DNA from: Mesaphorura yosii | Lineage: Eukaryota > Arthropoda > Collembola > Poduromorpha > Tullbergiidae | Length of the DNA: 64,000 nt | Direction of reading: 5' to 3' | Assembly: GCA_009869945.1 (NCBI GenBank) | Contig: WIXG01000115.1 | Location: forward strand, 1-64,000 | Shown here: positions 1 to 10,180 of the stretch, piece by piece | Layout: each line of letters begins with the position of its first letter | Numbering within the stretch: the first letter of the stretch is position 1 | The notes under the pieces: model-generated | Databases searched by the model: none | Told to the model about the DNA's origin: nothing | Seen by the model: only the letters and a program-made list of their open reading frames with translations | Made by a program: the position numbers and the translations under genes

Positions 1-11
1 GGGGGGGGGGG
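1..11. repeat. poly-G run at window edge
   Basis: Eleven consecutive G bases open the window, immediately beyond the polyadenylation signal of the PhzF-like gene. No other mononucleotide G run of this length was seen. It may be the end of an assembled contig or a sequencing artefact rather than biology. Confidence 0.7.
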
Positions 12-31
12 CAAAATATTCGACGACGAGT

Positions 32-37
32 TTTATT
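32..37 (-). terminator. Polyadenylation signal of the PhzF/PBLD-like gene
   Basis: TTTATT on the plus strand reads AATAAA on the minus strand, 44 bases past the stop codon of the gene ending at 81. Position and strand fit the normal 3' end of that gene. Confidence 0.5.
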
Positions 38-80
38 TCTGGTTTCGTTTCTGACATCTTTTTCATTTTTTCAAATGACG

Positions 81-1184
81 CTACTCAGCGTAGAATTCTC
101 CGCTCATGCTGAGTCTACTCTGCCCGACCATTTTAACTCTGTCTTCGCCCACCATCGAACAGAGCACCTCTCCCTTCCTCGGTGACAATTGTTTGCCCAG
201 AATCTCGTCGCCGTCAAAGCTGGAGCCTTGTTCACGAAACACTCCGTACCAGTATGGCGCCAGAATCGTGTGCGCGGAGCCCGTGACCGGATCCTCGTCG
301 ATCCCTGCCCACGGCCCAAAGAAACGTGAGTAAAATCTTGGTTTGTCTTTGCCCGAGTCCGCTTTTGTCGTCCAGCCCTGAATTGTGACGACAACACCAG
401 TTAATAACTTGGTCTGGGGATCGTTGGCAGTTGCAGCAATCAAAGCTTGGAAATTTGGTTGCAGAGACGAAAGGAGTTCCTCGTTCTTGAGTGGGTCGCC
501 AGTGCTCTTAAGCCGCAGCATGAGGTAAATCAGACCGGGCGGCAGCTTCACGTCATCAACGACGGATCGGGGCATTTTCGCGTCCAGGATTCCGGCGATG
601 ACTTTATTGACCCATGATGTAGAGTCATTCATCACGGCTGGAGGCAATGGCTCGGGTGGATTGGATGGAAAATTCAGCGCAATCTGCCCGTTTGACCAAT
701 TAATTGCTGCTTCCATCCTGCCTTTGAATTTAGTCTCGAAAATGATCCTGTCTGCGTTCGTATTCGTGCCTTTCTTCTTGAGAATTTGGTTGAAAATGAC
801 GTGGGCCGACGCGAGCGTTGCGTGTCCACAGAGCACGACTTCTTTCACCGGCGTAAACCAGCGAAGTGTCCAATGGGTAGGAACATCAGCGGCAGCTCCA
901 GCCAAAAATCCGCCTGTCTTGGTCCAGCCGCGCGCGATGAATGCGGTCTCCGATAAATTCATCTGCATCCCAATCTTTTGTTTCAAATCATCCGAAATGT
1001 CATCCTGAAAGAAAGTTGCATTTTGTACTGGATTCTTCCATTTCACAATTCCACATTCAAGAATTCAAGAAATGCTTACGTCGTATTCCAGGACACAGAC
1101 TGCGGCGGTGTTTCCAGTGAATGGCTTGTTGGTTCCGATTGTAAACGCTTCGACCACGTACATTGGAAGTGAAGACGGCTTCAT
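81..1184 (-). CDS. PhzF/PBLD-like isomerase-family protein
   Basis: Two exons, 1184-1080 and 1004-81, joined at phase 0 across a 75-bp intron (GTAAGC...TTTCAG); 342 aa. The first exon encodes a typical PhzF opening (VVEAFTIGTNKPFTGNTAAV). The second carries MNLSETAF, with the Glu at about residue 54 that matches the catalytic acid of PhzF enzymes, then CGHATLASAH, and near the C-terminus DPVTGSAHTILAPYW, the second signature of the fold. Human PBLD is about 288 aa, so this copy is longer, mainly in the middle and at the C-terminal end. PhzF-fold enzymes act as isomerases or epimerases; the substrate of animal PBLD is not established, so only the family is assigned. The start is the only ATG before the conserved N-terminal strand. 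The product should be cytosolic, since no signal peptide is seen. Confidence 0.9.
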
Positions 1185-1765
1185 CTTATACGCAAACCCA
1201 CTAAGACCGGTCCAACTCCCTCAAACCGTGAAATGAGTTTTGGAAATAAGACAAAAATGAGTAAGCTCAAACGGCGGCGGCACTGACTTATGAATGTGAG
1301 TTTGAGAACCTCGTTCAATTCCAGCAGAGCAGGGCCTATAACTGCTCTAACATCTTCGCTACTGCTGTGAGGTTGGACTGAATGACTCCATGACGCGTGA
1401 CCCGTGACATTCGACCCATGGCCCTGGGCTGTGGTTCGTTTGAACATCTGTGCCGTTCGCTCACTGATTACTCTTTCGATAACATTTTCATAGCAAATCA
1501 TTAAATCATTTTCAAATATGGCTGGACACTGACTAATTTCATAATCATATGACTTGACAAGTTGACATTGACCTTGAGATTTGCCTACTTCATTTGACTC
1601 GACATGCAATTAAGCCACAAGAGATCGAGGCATCAATACTATTTAATCATTTCAGCTTGCTCAGACGGCGGACGGACATTGTCAATTGTGTTTTGAGAAT
1701 TTTAGATCGATCTCGTGATTGTCATTACCATTACCATTAACCTTAACCTAGAGAGAGAATTAACC
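1185..1765. other. Intergenic: promoter side of PBLD-like gene, 3' side of receptor gene
   Basis: An open frame on the minus strand at 1181-1609 is rich in unrelated residues, matches no family I recognise and overlaps the expected 5' UTR of the PhzF-like gene, so I treat it as non-coding. Nothing else is visible here. Confidence 0.5.
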
Positions 1766-1771
1766 TTTATT
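1766..1771 (-). terminator. Polyadenylation signal of the gustatory receptor gene
   Basis: AATAAA on the minus strand, about 45 bases downstream of the receptor stop codon at 1816. Confidence 0.5.
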
Positions 1772-1815
1772 AAATGCGTGTTGACAATACAAATGGCAAT
1801 ATGGCTGTGACAGAA

Positions 1816-3652
1816 TTAGACCGATACATCCAAACCGCTGCTCGTGTTGTACAAGGACGAATTTTGTTCCAGAAGGAATGACGCACCAAATAATCCAATT
1901 CCAGCTGGTGGCGAGACTCCACCCAGCACCACTTTGCTTTCAATTGTCAGTTTGAATTGCATCAGAACCAGGAGATATGTCGTGATATTTGTAGCAGCCT
2001 GATAGCAAGCGTGGGGAGAGTGAAACTAATAAACGAGTTAGTCGAATGTCTCGTGAATGTTCAACTTACCGACGCCAGAAACGTGGTCGAAATGGTCGTA
2101 ATGTTAACAGCGCTCATTTGCGTGGGAAATGATGAGATCTTATTCAGGAATGCCAGCACTTGTCTCTGGCTCTGTTCGTCGATGTCGGTCAGTGGAATTG
2201 AATTCAAGACAGGAGCACTTGCAGTGGCCTAAATCGAAAGACAATTTGGGAGAAAACTGTCGTACTCTTGTGTCTGGTAAAACGTAACTGTATAGACTTT
2301 ACCGCATTTGTGACTAATTGCCCCGCAATAAGAATCAGGAGAATAAACACAGTCGCACAATACAGCTGGCATCCCCAAGCCGTCGTCACTTCGCTGCTGT
2401 TCGGAGATGAAATACCCTCACCTTGAATTATTATCGCGTACGCGCCAATGACCATCGTGAAACAGCCGATGCAAAGAGTTAGCAGAACCTTTGGATTATG
2501 GATTCAGAATTTGATTACGTAGAGATAATGGGGTAATAGTAAAAAATTGTTTGGTGTCACGTTACCTGCACGCCGAAGAAATGCTCAAAGCACTTCACAG
2601 CCGAGCAAAGCTGTTCGTGTAGGACTCGAATAGAATCAATTTGTGCTGCAAGTCGCCCGCATTTCGCCTGTTTCTCCCGATCCACGACCGTCTTGATCAT
2701 CTTGGCAATAGTGAGGAAGTGTGACCGAACGAGCAGGCAGATGAAGAAGAAAAGGGTTGAGAGGATGTATGGGAGCAGCGTCGCCAGCTGGATGTAAAAG
2801 GCTCCAATGTACGTCTCAAGGCATGATGCTTTCATCCCGTGCGTCTTAATCGACGCGTACAAAGTCAGCGCCAGGAACCCCGAAATTTCTCCGAGCACAA
2901 CGACCGACCCGATGTAGGCGGTTATTTTTATACGAGAAAGTTCGTCGGCGCTGTCGCACATCGCGTGATAGACTTGGTTTAATTCTTGCCAACCCTGAGA
3001 AACAGGAATCGACAACAATGCCCGTGCACGTGCAAAATCCAAACTAATGAGCAATTAAGAGTCTTACCTTTGTGAATTGTGCCTTGTACACTCTGCAAGC
3101 CACGAGAATGGTCATTGTCTCCACGACCATCGCAAACGACTGATAAGTGAATGCGTACAAGTCGGTGCCATGAAATACTTGGCTCAGACGTTCACGAATT
3201 TCGCTGTATGCGAACGGCAGCGTGACCAAAAACAGCAGCATCAGAACCATGTTCATTACGACACCCGGACATTTCCATTTAAAGATCAGCTGACAGTCAC
3301 CGAACTTTCTTCCGTCGGGATTCCTGGTATGCTTCAGGGAAAGAGGCACGATTCCAGTGAATTGTGAAAGTTTTAGGATCGGGTAAACCGTATCGCACAG
3401 ACATCGACGGCTCATTGCGCAGTCCAGCAAGTTTTGAGATCGTAATTGTTCCTCCCGCACTTCGGCGACCTCGGCGTGCACACGCGAAAGATCTCGAATC
3501 AGTTGGACCAACCTACGAAACGGATTCCACCCCCAAGGGCAGGTCAGAGTCTCTTCGTATTGTTTGGGTACGATTTCACTATTCTTAAGAAAGGCGCTGG
3601 AACTCGTCACTCGGGTGATGTACGATGCGTTTTCTTGTCCACAGTGAGCCAT
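1816..3652 (-). CDS. Gustatory receptor (seven-transmembrane chemoreceptor, Gr family)
   Basis: Five exons, 3652-3068, 2994-2566, 2488-2303, 2228-2070 and 1998-1816, all joined at phase 0; 513 aa. Hydrophobic segments fitting seven membrane passes lie near residues 75-100, 125-150, 165-190, 220-245, 260-290, 340-360 and 375-400, with a last one in exon 5. Exon 5 starts with the Gr hallmark TYLLVLMQF. A phase-0 intron directly before the TYxxxxxQF exon is the conserved gene structure of insect Gr genes. The upstream frame of the ATG is closed by a TGA, so 3652 is the start unless a further exon exists. The protein is somewhat longer than most insect Grs (350-450 aa), with an extended tail after TYLLVLMQF. 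It should be a ligand-gated cation channel in sensory neurons; the ligand cannot be inferred. It is a single copy in this window. Confidence 0.88.
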
Positions 3653-4107
3653 GCTTGCTCCTTGAGCAAGATTCCATCAACCAACGCGTTCAGCAGTCCA
3701 CATACGATTCGCCATTGACGTGGACAGCAGTGAAGATGATGAATGAGTAAGGAACTTCAGTGAAACCTTCTCACACACCTTCATCATCTCCAAATTAATT
3801 TGTAGTATTGCCCATTGCAGAAATTGCTACTTGAGACGTCAAACACACCGTTCTGAGTTGGGCTTATAGCTATAATTGCCATTAATAATTGTCATTAAAA
3901 TAAACACGGCGGGTCATAAGTTGGAAGATCGATTAAACAATGCACGCGACATGCTCCAACTATTTCTTGGTGGACTCATATTAATAACCAACATTTTGTT
4001 GGTATGGGCTTGGCTTGAAGAAAATGAAAAATGATTATGATGGTAAACTTTGATGATCACTTAGCTCTAATGAGATCCAGTACACCAAACGCCATCGCTT
4101 TACGTCA
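3653..4107. other. Intergenic between receptor start and PEBP 3' end
   Basis: AT-rich sequence without a supported gene. Short plus-strand frames at 3364-3718 are shadows of receptor exon 1. The receptor promoter presumably lies here, but no clear TATA box or initiator is placed. Confidence 0.4.
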
Positions 4108-4113
4108 TTTATT
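4108..4113 (-). terminator. Polyadenylation signal of the PEBP gene
   Basis: AATAAA on the minus strand, about 80 bases past the PEBP stop codon at 4192. Confidence 0.45.
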
Positions 4114-4191
4114 GTGATGGAAGAACGCTCAAGTATGGTTTCGGAGTAAGAATAGATACCTCTTCTCGGCCGTACATAAGAGTTCTCAATC

Positions 4192-4956
4192 TCAACAACT
4201 CGCACGAAATTTCAGCCAGAACGCAGCCGAATACTCATCGTACTCCGAGACGAAGAATGTCCCTGCAACCGGCGCCCCCAGATTATGCTTGCCAGCAAAA
4301 TCGCGAATGGAAAAGTGCTGACGCGGCGCTTGCCCTTCGGGCTTATCGATATTCTCTGTTGTTATCATCATCATTCCACTTGTGTCCAACTTCCTCGGCT
4401 GCAGGTATATGAGTACGGCGTATCTTTGAAAGTAAAAATTGAGAAGTTCATTAATAATTTTTAGAATGTTGAGATTGGTCAATTGAACAGACCATTGCAA
4501 GCAAGTATGCTTTAAACTTACCGATGTTGGCCGCCTTCCGGTGGTGGCTTCGGGCCGGAGTACTCGCAGATCACATCGCCCAGTCGAGTGTACTTTCCTG
4601 GAATATTTGCCACCATCCAATGAAGTATTGCGCGTAATGTTGGTTTTTCTCTGCTTGGCGCATCGAGGTCGATTAGAGCCACAGTGTACAGAGAGTCGGA
4701 AGAAGCAGTCCAGATTACTTTCGGTTCCTGTATGGCTTGAGCAGGAGTTACTGCATCACCCGGCGAGATCGAAACGTAATGATGATTATCTTGCTCAAAA
4801 ATTAGCTACAAATTGCATCAAGTCGATAATAGAGGCGTTTGAGTAAAAACAAGACGTGCAAAGTGGCGCGGGCGAAAGTTGAAATTGAGACCTCACCTTC
4901 ACTTCTTCTCCTGGAACGCTCTCGATGACGTCTGGAACAATTCCGTTCTCCTCCAT
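4192..4956 (-). CDS. Phosphatidylethanolamine-binding protein (PEBP/RKIP family)
   Basis: Three exons, 4956-4897, 4793-4522 and 4423-4192, give 187 aa, the same length as human PEBP1. It begins MEENGIVPDVIESVPGEEVK, as PEBPs do. Exon 2 carries the first signature YTVALIDLDAPSR (usually DPDAPSR; here Leu replaces the first Pro) followed by LHWMVANIPG. The exon 2-3 junction rebuilds the second signature GPKPPPEGGQHRYAVLIYLQ, which contains the ligand-pocket His. The C-terminus is the usual helical FFVSEYDEY region. In the first exon an in-frame TAG lies upstream of the ATG, so the start is firm. PEBPs bind phospholipid head groups and can inhibit kinases or proteases; which role applies here is unknown. 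No signal peptide, so cytosolic. Confidence 0.9.
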
Positions 4957-5647
4957 GCTTTGCGCCGAACTCAGAATTCTTTGTATTTTCTTTCTTCCGC
5001 TTTGTGCTTGAAGAAGTTCCTTAACTGAACTGAATCGAATCGGACTGGCCTAAATTGCAGTTGAGTCCATTTGCACAATTGATTCATAATATTAATCATT
5101 TGAATTAACCGCAAGGGAAGGAGATTTATTTACAAGCGGTGATAATTATTATGAAGCTTGTGGCTTGAGTGAATATTCACACTAAACTTCTGTTATGAAC
5201 TGACTTGCGATTTGACTTGGCGGTGGTGATAACTCGATGACCACAAAATGAGAAAATGACTTCGACCTTCAAAGGAATAAGATAACCGAGAGTACAGTTT
5301 TTTATTTAAGATTTTTAGTAGGCATTGCTAATACCAAGGAAATGTTTTTCTTGAATCGCTGAACTAAATTCTTAACATCTGAACTGCATGCTTCTTGACG
5401 CCTGACGCTTTACTTGCTAAAACTAAAATCTAATTTAAGTAAAAGAATACTGAAGAACTTCACTAATACAATACGGGCAATAAAGAGTAAAATAGAGAAT
5501 GAATACAATATTGAAAGAAAGGGAATCAAGCTAAAATACGTTAAGCTTAGAAGTAACTAAAACTAAGACATGCATGCATTGATTTTTCACTGACACTCTT
5601 GCCAATTTGCATTTACAACTCGTTGATACGCCTGATCTTCCTGTGAT
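4957..5647. other. PEBP 5' UTR/promoter and 3' UTR of the 3CxxC gene
   Basis: No coding signal. The PEBP transcript probably has an untranslated exon part around 4957-5050. The remainder is AT-rich and ends in the stop of the 3CxxC gene at 5648. Confidence 0.4.
5301..5306 (-). terminator. Candidate polyadenylation signal of the 3CxxC gene
   Basis: AATAAA on the minus strand about 340 bases beyond the stop at 5648. It is the first clear match downstream of that stop. Confidence 0.35.
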
Positions 5648-7859
5648 TCATTGGAGAAGATTTTTTGTAACTGAGCACATTCCTTGCTGACACGCCTGAC
5701 TGTGAAGGACATAGAAATGTAATCTTATTTACGTTTCAACTTTTTCAAAGATTTCCCTGAAAAAAGTTTGATGCTGAGACTTACCACAACTCTTGCAAGT
5801 GCTGCGATTTCGGATGACCATCACGGATTGCCTTATCAGATGTTTTAAACAGATCACGGCTGTATGGAATTTGATAGAACATGTTTCCAATAAATTGAGA
5901 AAGCTTCCAAACCACCTGCGTCATCAAAGCAAGTTTAGTTAGTTAAACTACTCGACCAAACGCAAAACACTCAACTGATTCTTGTGCTGTTAGCTATTGA
6001 TGAAAATGCTAAACTCACCTTGTCAACTTCCTCTGGATAACAGGCTGGAGGTTGGAAGCCTTGTGTAACACAGGTTTCCTGATTGCATACTTGTGAGAAA
6101 ACTTTCAGGAACACGTGCCCTCTGCCAGTCACAGAGTTGAGGGTGAACAGGAATCCAACTTTTCCACGCATGGAAGTCCATGGTCTTTTGCATTGCTAAA
6201 AGTAAAGACCACATCGTTTAAGGTTAGTTGTAATGGCTAAGGTAAATGAATTAGTGGATCAAGAATTTACCCTGCAGCAGAACCTCAACTTGGTGGTCAT
6301 GCTGTCAAAATACCAGTTTGGCACGTTGTCAGCGAAGGCAACGGGATTTGGAATTTCAGGCAGTGCTTGGAGTCTCCAGTTATGAGGAAACTTGGAGAAA
6401 TGCTCGCCGAATTTCATGGCCCAAATTCTGATCTGTCCTCTGCAACGAAAAGTTATTGTTAGGATTCTTATTGTAATTTTAATTCTAACTATGTGACGAA
6501 AATTATTAGAACTTGAACTTGCGACTTACCCAAAGTAGTCATTGTCATCAACTCGTGGTGGAACGTAGTACTCGTACTTTTGTACATTCCTCTTGAAAAG
6601 ACTTGCGTGATTGTCAGTCCACTCGCTGCTCACGAATGGCAACTCTGCACCATTTTCATAGAAAGTCATTCCAACCTGCTTAAGGTTGGGTGTAGTGGTT
6701 AAGTGAGTAATTGGAGAGCAATTTCTCAGGACGATGTTCAAGGATCCAAGGTTTCCGAATGACGAATAGCTTCCATCGCTTCCAAGACTTATGCTACTGC
6801 TGCTCGGGCTGGAAAGTACACTGTTGTTTGGACTTTGCAAGCTGCCTGCACCATTGTAATAGGGCAGAGGCTGATTGACAGGATATCCGACGAATCCATT
6901 CACGACCAATCCAGGTGCTCCAGGTGTGACACCGTTTGCAGGTCCATAATGATACTGAGGCTTATCTGATATGTTTATATCTTCAAATGAGGAGATAAGT
7001 GATCTTGCGGCATCCGAATATGGCACAGAACGTAGGATGATATCCGCTTCTCTTTCCTCACACCATTGATCTTTCTCGCCCGCACTGGAATAATATTTCT
7101 GTCAGTTTCTTGAAACCTCTAAACATTTATAAGTATGAAAATCACTTACTCCAGATGGCCATTATTAGGCGCTAGAATACAGTACTCAACGCGTTGCGGT
7201 GCCTGCGGAAAGACGTTTGCTTGAACATCGCTCACTATGAATTGTGGCAGCTGAGAGGGCGGCTCATATTTATAGACAACGGGAACTCCAATCCCTTGAT
7301 GAGGTATATTGTAAGGGTTGAATTGTTGAATTTGTTGAGGGTAGTTCTCGTAAATCAGAGACATGTTTGTTCCAAGCGTGGTGAATGAAGGAATTAAAGG
7401 AAATCCTCCATCACTTCCAAGGCTTGCGCTGGACGTGCTGCTGCTTTGACTTGCAAATACGGCATTTTGGTTTCCAATATTATAGTAGGGAAGAGGATTA
7501 CCAAATGGATGCCCAACGTATCCGTTTCCTTGCAGGAACAGTCCAGGCGATTGTGGAATGATTTCATTTCCAAATCCGTACGGATATTGAAATTGCGCGG
7601 AAACAGCTACCTCTTGTAACGAAGAGACGGATGATTCCGATGGAGACTCCTCTTGAGGCTCTTGCTCTTGCTGTTCAGCTTGTTGGTCGATTATTTCAGC
7701 TTCCACCTCCGCACTCCACTGCGCTGATTTGGGCTCCTCTTCTACATAAGAACACAAAGACTCGTCAGTGTCGTCAGCACTTCCGGATTCGGAGTCAGCC
7801 GAATAATCGTATTCCTCCTGCTCTTCCACTGATGAGATTTCTGCTGACAGAGCTTCCAT
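5648..7859 (-). CDS. 3CxxC-type zinc-binding domain protein with internally duplicated disordered half
   Basis: Six exons, 7859-7150, 7084-6530, 6439-6271, 6195-6019, 5915-5785 and 5699-5648; 597 aa. The last four exons (about residues 422-597) encode a domain of the 3CxxC type found in receptor-transporting proteins (RTPs): FCCRQCKRPWTS with a first CxxC at about 477-480, then GRGHVFLKVFSQVC with C515 and C520, a basic/hydrophobic helix region, and HLQELCQACQQGMC with a CxxC at 581-584. The middle pair is C-x4-C rather than CxxC. Residues 1-421 are acidic and low in complexity and hold two diverged copies of one ~180-residue unit (see findings). Vertebrate RTPs help chemoreceptors reach the membrane or act in antiviral defence; no function is known for arthropod members. 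No transmembrane segment is seen. An in-frame TGA upstream of the ATG supports the start. Upstream exon-like sequence at 8-10.3 kb may be its 5' UTR. Confidence 0.85.
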
Positions 7860-8033
7860 TTTAGTCTTCAGCTCTAAACGATCTGAAGCTAAAGAATTCT
7901 TAACCTCTGCACTGATGATTGGTCAAACTGAATAAAACGATAAGCAACGATTTCGTTATCAAAGGGCAAAGAGAATGAGTGAAAAGTGAAGATAAACTAG
8001 ATTTTAGTCGTGCAGGACGCTAATGCGCAGATT

Positions 8034-8144
8034 TCACGCAGTGCAGCATTCAACCTGCAATGGCAGCAGCGGACTGAGGAGTTGACCGACATACGCCACG
8101 CCAACGCGTCCTGTGGTGCTCGTCTTGAACAAAACTCCAGCCAT
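8034..8144 (-). CDS. Short ORF, 36 aa, with weak NDUFA5-like N-terminus
   Basis: An ATG at 8144 opens a 36-aa frame starting MAGVLFKTSTTGRVGVA. The first ~17 residues resemble the start of complex I subunit NDUFA5 (MAGVLKKTTGLVGLAV in human, from memory); the rest does not. It sits in an exon-like stretch beginning after TTTCTAG at 8170. It may be an upstream ORF of the 3CxxC transcript, a remnant of an NDUFA5 first exon, or chance. No further NDUFA5 exon follows downstream. Confidence 0.2.
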   Translation of the reverse strand: MAGVLFKTSTTGRVGVAYVGQLLSPLLPLQVECCTA

Positions 8145-8680
8145 GATCCGTCATCGAGGTCAAAGATCTCCTAGAAATTGAAACTTTTACTTCATTCAGA
8201 GTTCATTCTCCGTTCCTCCTACGCGTACGACGATCTTCTCAGCTCTGACTTTTCTTATTCTGACGTTCGAGTTCGATGAACTATGCGTCTGTCTCACTGC
8301 CCAATTAGACTTTTCCTGCAGCACATCGTGCGAATCTTCTTGAATGAAGAACGGGCAGACCGAAATTCGATATTCCAGTGTTCAATTTTTGGGTCGACCG
8401 CATGAAATGAATGAAAATGAAATGTCATTTGCAAATAAGGAATAAGTCAAATGACGGACCACTAGAAAACTCGACGAATGACAACGCACAAGACTGCTAC
8501 ATTCAATATGTCGTTAATAAAGTATTTTATTTGCACATAAAGACTCCAGAACACCACAACAAATGATCTTAACTACGAGAATGCAGATCCACTTACTGGG
8601 AACGCAATGGAATTATAAGTTTTGCTCAAAGTGAGCCGAATAGTTGTAGCATTTCTTAATCTACCATAAACGTTCGACAA

Positions 8681-8817
8681 ATCTGATTTCCAGTTCTGTC
8701 TCATCAACCCATCGTTAAGCTTTAACAATATTGTTAAAGTCGTTACGAACTTCAAAATTCCTTAACTAAACCTTATACAGCATAATCTGATTTCCAGTTC
8801 TGTTTCATCAACCCATC
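8681..8817. repeat. 33-bp direct repeat pair (8681-8713, 8785-8817)
   Basis: ATCTGATTTCCAGTTCTGTC and the bases that follow recur 104 bp later with one C/T difference over 33 bp. The copies lie inside the exon-like region upstream of the 3CxxC gene. Confidence 0.8.
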
Positions 8818-9017
8818 CTTGAACGTTGCAAAGATAAAAATCGTGTTTTGTTTCTGTTCTGACCCGAACGATATTAAACGAAGAAATCCGGAGCCGGATA
8901 CCGACGTCGATTGCTGCACATTCCTGGATCCTGAAAAGGAGTAAAAGGTCGACTTTTAGTTAACATGCAGGCACTGAAGACCTAACAATTCTTTGAATTT
9001 CGTGGGACCTGAGTTTC

Positions 9018-9408
9018 AGATAGGGGCGAAAGAATATCCCAATAGTTCGTCATTTTAGTCTGATGAACTATGCGATCATCATGCACATCTCACAGCGACT
9101 TAATCAATCTAGTCAGGTTCAAAATATTTGACTCACCAGAAAATGCAGCAATCACCTCGAATGGAGGCCTGGATCCAAACCGTTAATGAGAGGCATTAGT
9201 CCATTGTATTCACCACCTTGTAATTCGAAGAACAGGAAAGTAGTTGAGATTTACACCCTGAAAGATTCACGAACTCGCATTACAATCATAACTAGAAGTC
9301 ATAGATAAATCAGAAGGACGATATATCTTAAGAAAAAAATCAGATAGGGGCGAAAGAATATCCCAAATATTCTTCATTGGTTAGTCTGCTGAACTATGTG
9401 ATCATCAT
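9018..9408. repeat. ~65-bp direct repeat pair (9018-9082, 9341-9408)
   Basis: CAGATAGGGGCGAAAGAATA and the next six bases are identical in both copies; after a diverged middle the copies agree again at TAGTCTG...GAACTATG.GATCATCAT. The offset is 323 bp. Confidence 0.85.
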
Positions 9409-9467
9409 AATTTGAATTGAACATTCGAGATAATAAAGCTAAGAGCATAAATCCAAGCTCAGCTTAC

Positions 9468-9534
9468 CCAATTGTGCCTGGCGCCAGGCAAAGTACAAAA
9501 CCCATCAACATTCACGGAAAGTGAAGAAGCCAAC
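9468..9534 (-). ncRNA. Exon-like unit a with 16-bp palindrome (9475-9490)
   Basis: On the minus strand it is bounded by an acceptor (..ACAG/GTTGG) at 9534 and a donor (GTAAGC) after 9468. It contains the perfect palindrome TGCCTGGCGCCAGGCA. No conserved reading frame is shared with the sister units. Confidence 0.4.
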
Positions 9535-9620
9535 CTGTCAAGTTCAAGAAATAAAGTCAATTTTAATATTTTACCACTTCTATATTAATAGCTGACTTTC
9601 TGTTTGCATAAAATACTCAC

Positions 9621-9771
9621 CTTTGTTTGTAGCGCTGCAGTTAACTTCCGCCAAACTCGTCGCCTTCTTTATCTTCAGGGCGCCCTGAATACCAAAGTGA
9701 GCAGCAGCTGCTGAGCTGCTCCAATACTATTAGCACAGCGCTGTCTGAGAACACCGCGACATGAAGTCAAC
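9621..9771 (-). ncRNA. Exon-like unit b with 16-bp palindrome (9674-9689)
   Basis: Bounded by CACAG/GTTGACTTC at 9771 and donor GTGAGT after 9621. It holds the perfect palindrome TTCAGGGCGCCCTGAA. Its 3' part (GAGTTTGGCGGAAG..) aligns with unit c. Confidence 0.4.
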
Positions 9772-9856
9772 CTGTGAAATTTAATAATAATTATCAAATC
9801 TGTCACGAGTAGACTATAATTACTTCTGCTTGTATTACACTCTTATTAAGGCTCAC

Positions 9857-9997
9857 CTTCATCTGCAACAAATTCTTCAGCCAAACTCTTTGGCAGTTTA
9901 CTTGAATTTTTGGGGCGCCCCAAACACCAACCTACTGAAGCTGACCCCAGACATGGTCCTGTGACGAAATGAAATGAACACCACTGACGAGCTCAAC
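9857..9997 (-). ncRNA. Exon-like unit c with 16-bp palindrome (9909-9924)
   Basis: Bounded by ACAG/GTTGAGCTC at 9997 and donor GTGAGC after 9857, ending GATGAAG. It holds the perfect palindrome TTTGGGGCGCCCCAAA. The frame open in unit b is closed here by stops, arguing against a coding exon. Confidence 0.4.
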
Positions 9998-10122
9998 CTG
10001 TTAAAATCGACAAATTAATAAATTAAGTACATCAAGATCAAGATGCCATGAATTAATTAGTTAGCATTTGCTTGGCTAGAGTCTGACCTTTGCTCCTCTT
10101 TGAATAAACTTAAAATGCTTAC

Positions 10123-10180
10123 CTTCATCTGCAGCTACAGCGCTGCAGTAAACTTTTGAATTTTGGGGCGCCCCAAACTC
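10123..10180 (-). ncRNA. Exon-like unit d with 16-bp palindrome (10162-10177)
   Basis: Ends with GATGAAG and donor GTAAGC after 10123, like unit c, and carries the same palindrome TTTGGGGCGCCCCAAA. The 5' limit is not clear; it may be a first exon that extends toward 10,260. Confidence 0.35.

Noticed and set aside
1181-1609. 142-codon minus-strand ORF upstream of the PhzF-like gene
   Set aside because: Overlaps the expected 5' UTR, no domain, and the PhzF-like start at 1184 explains the region.
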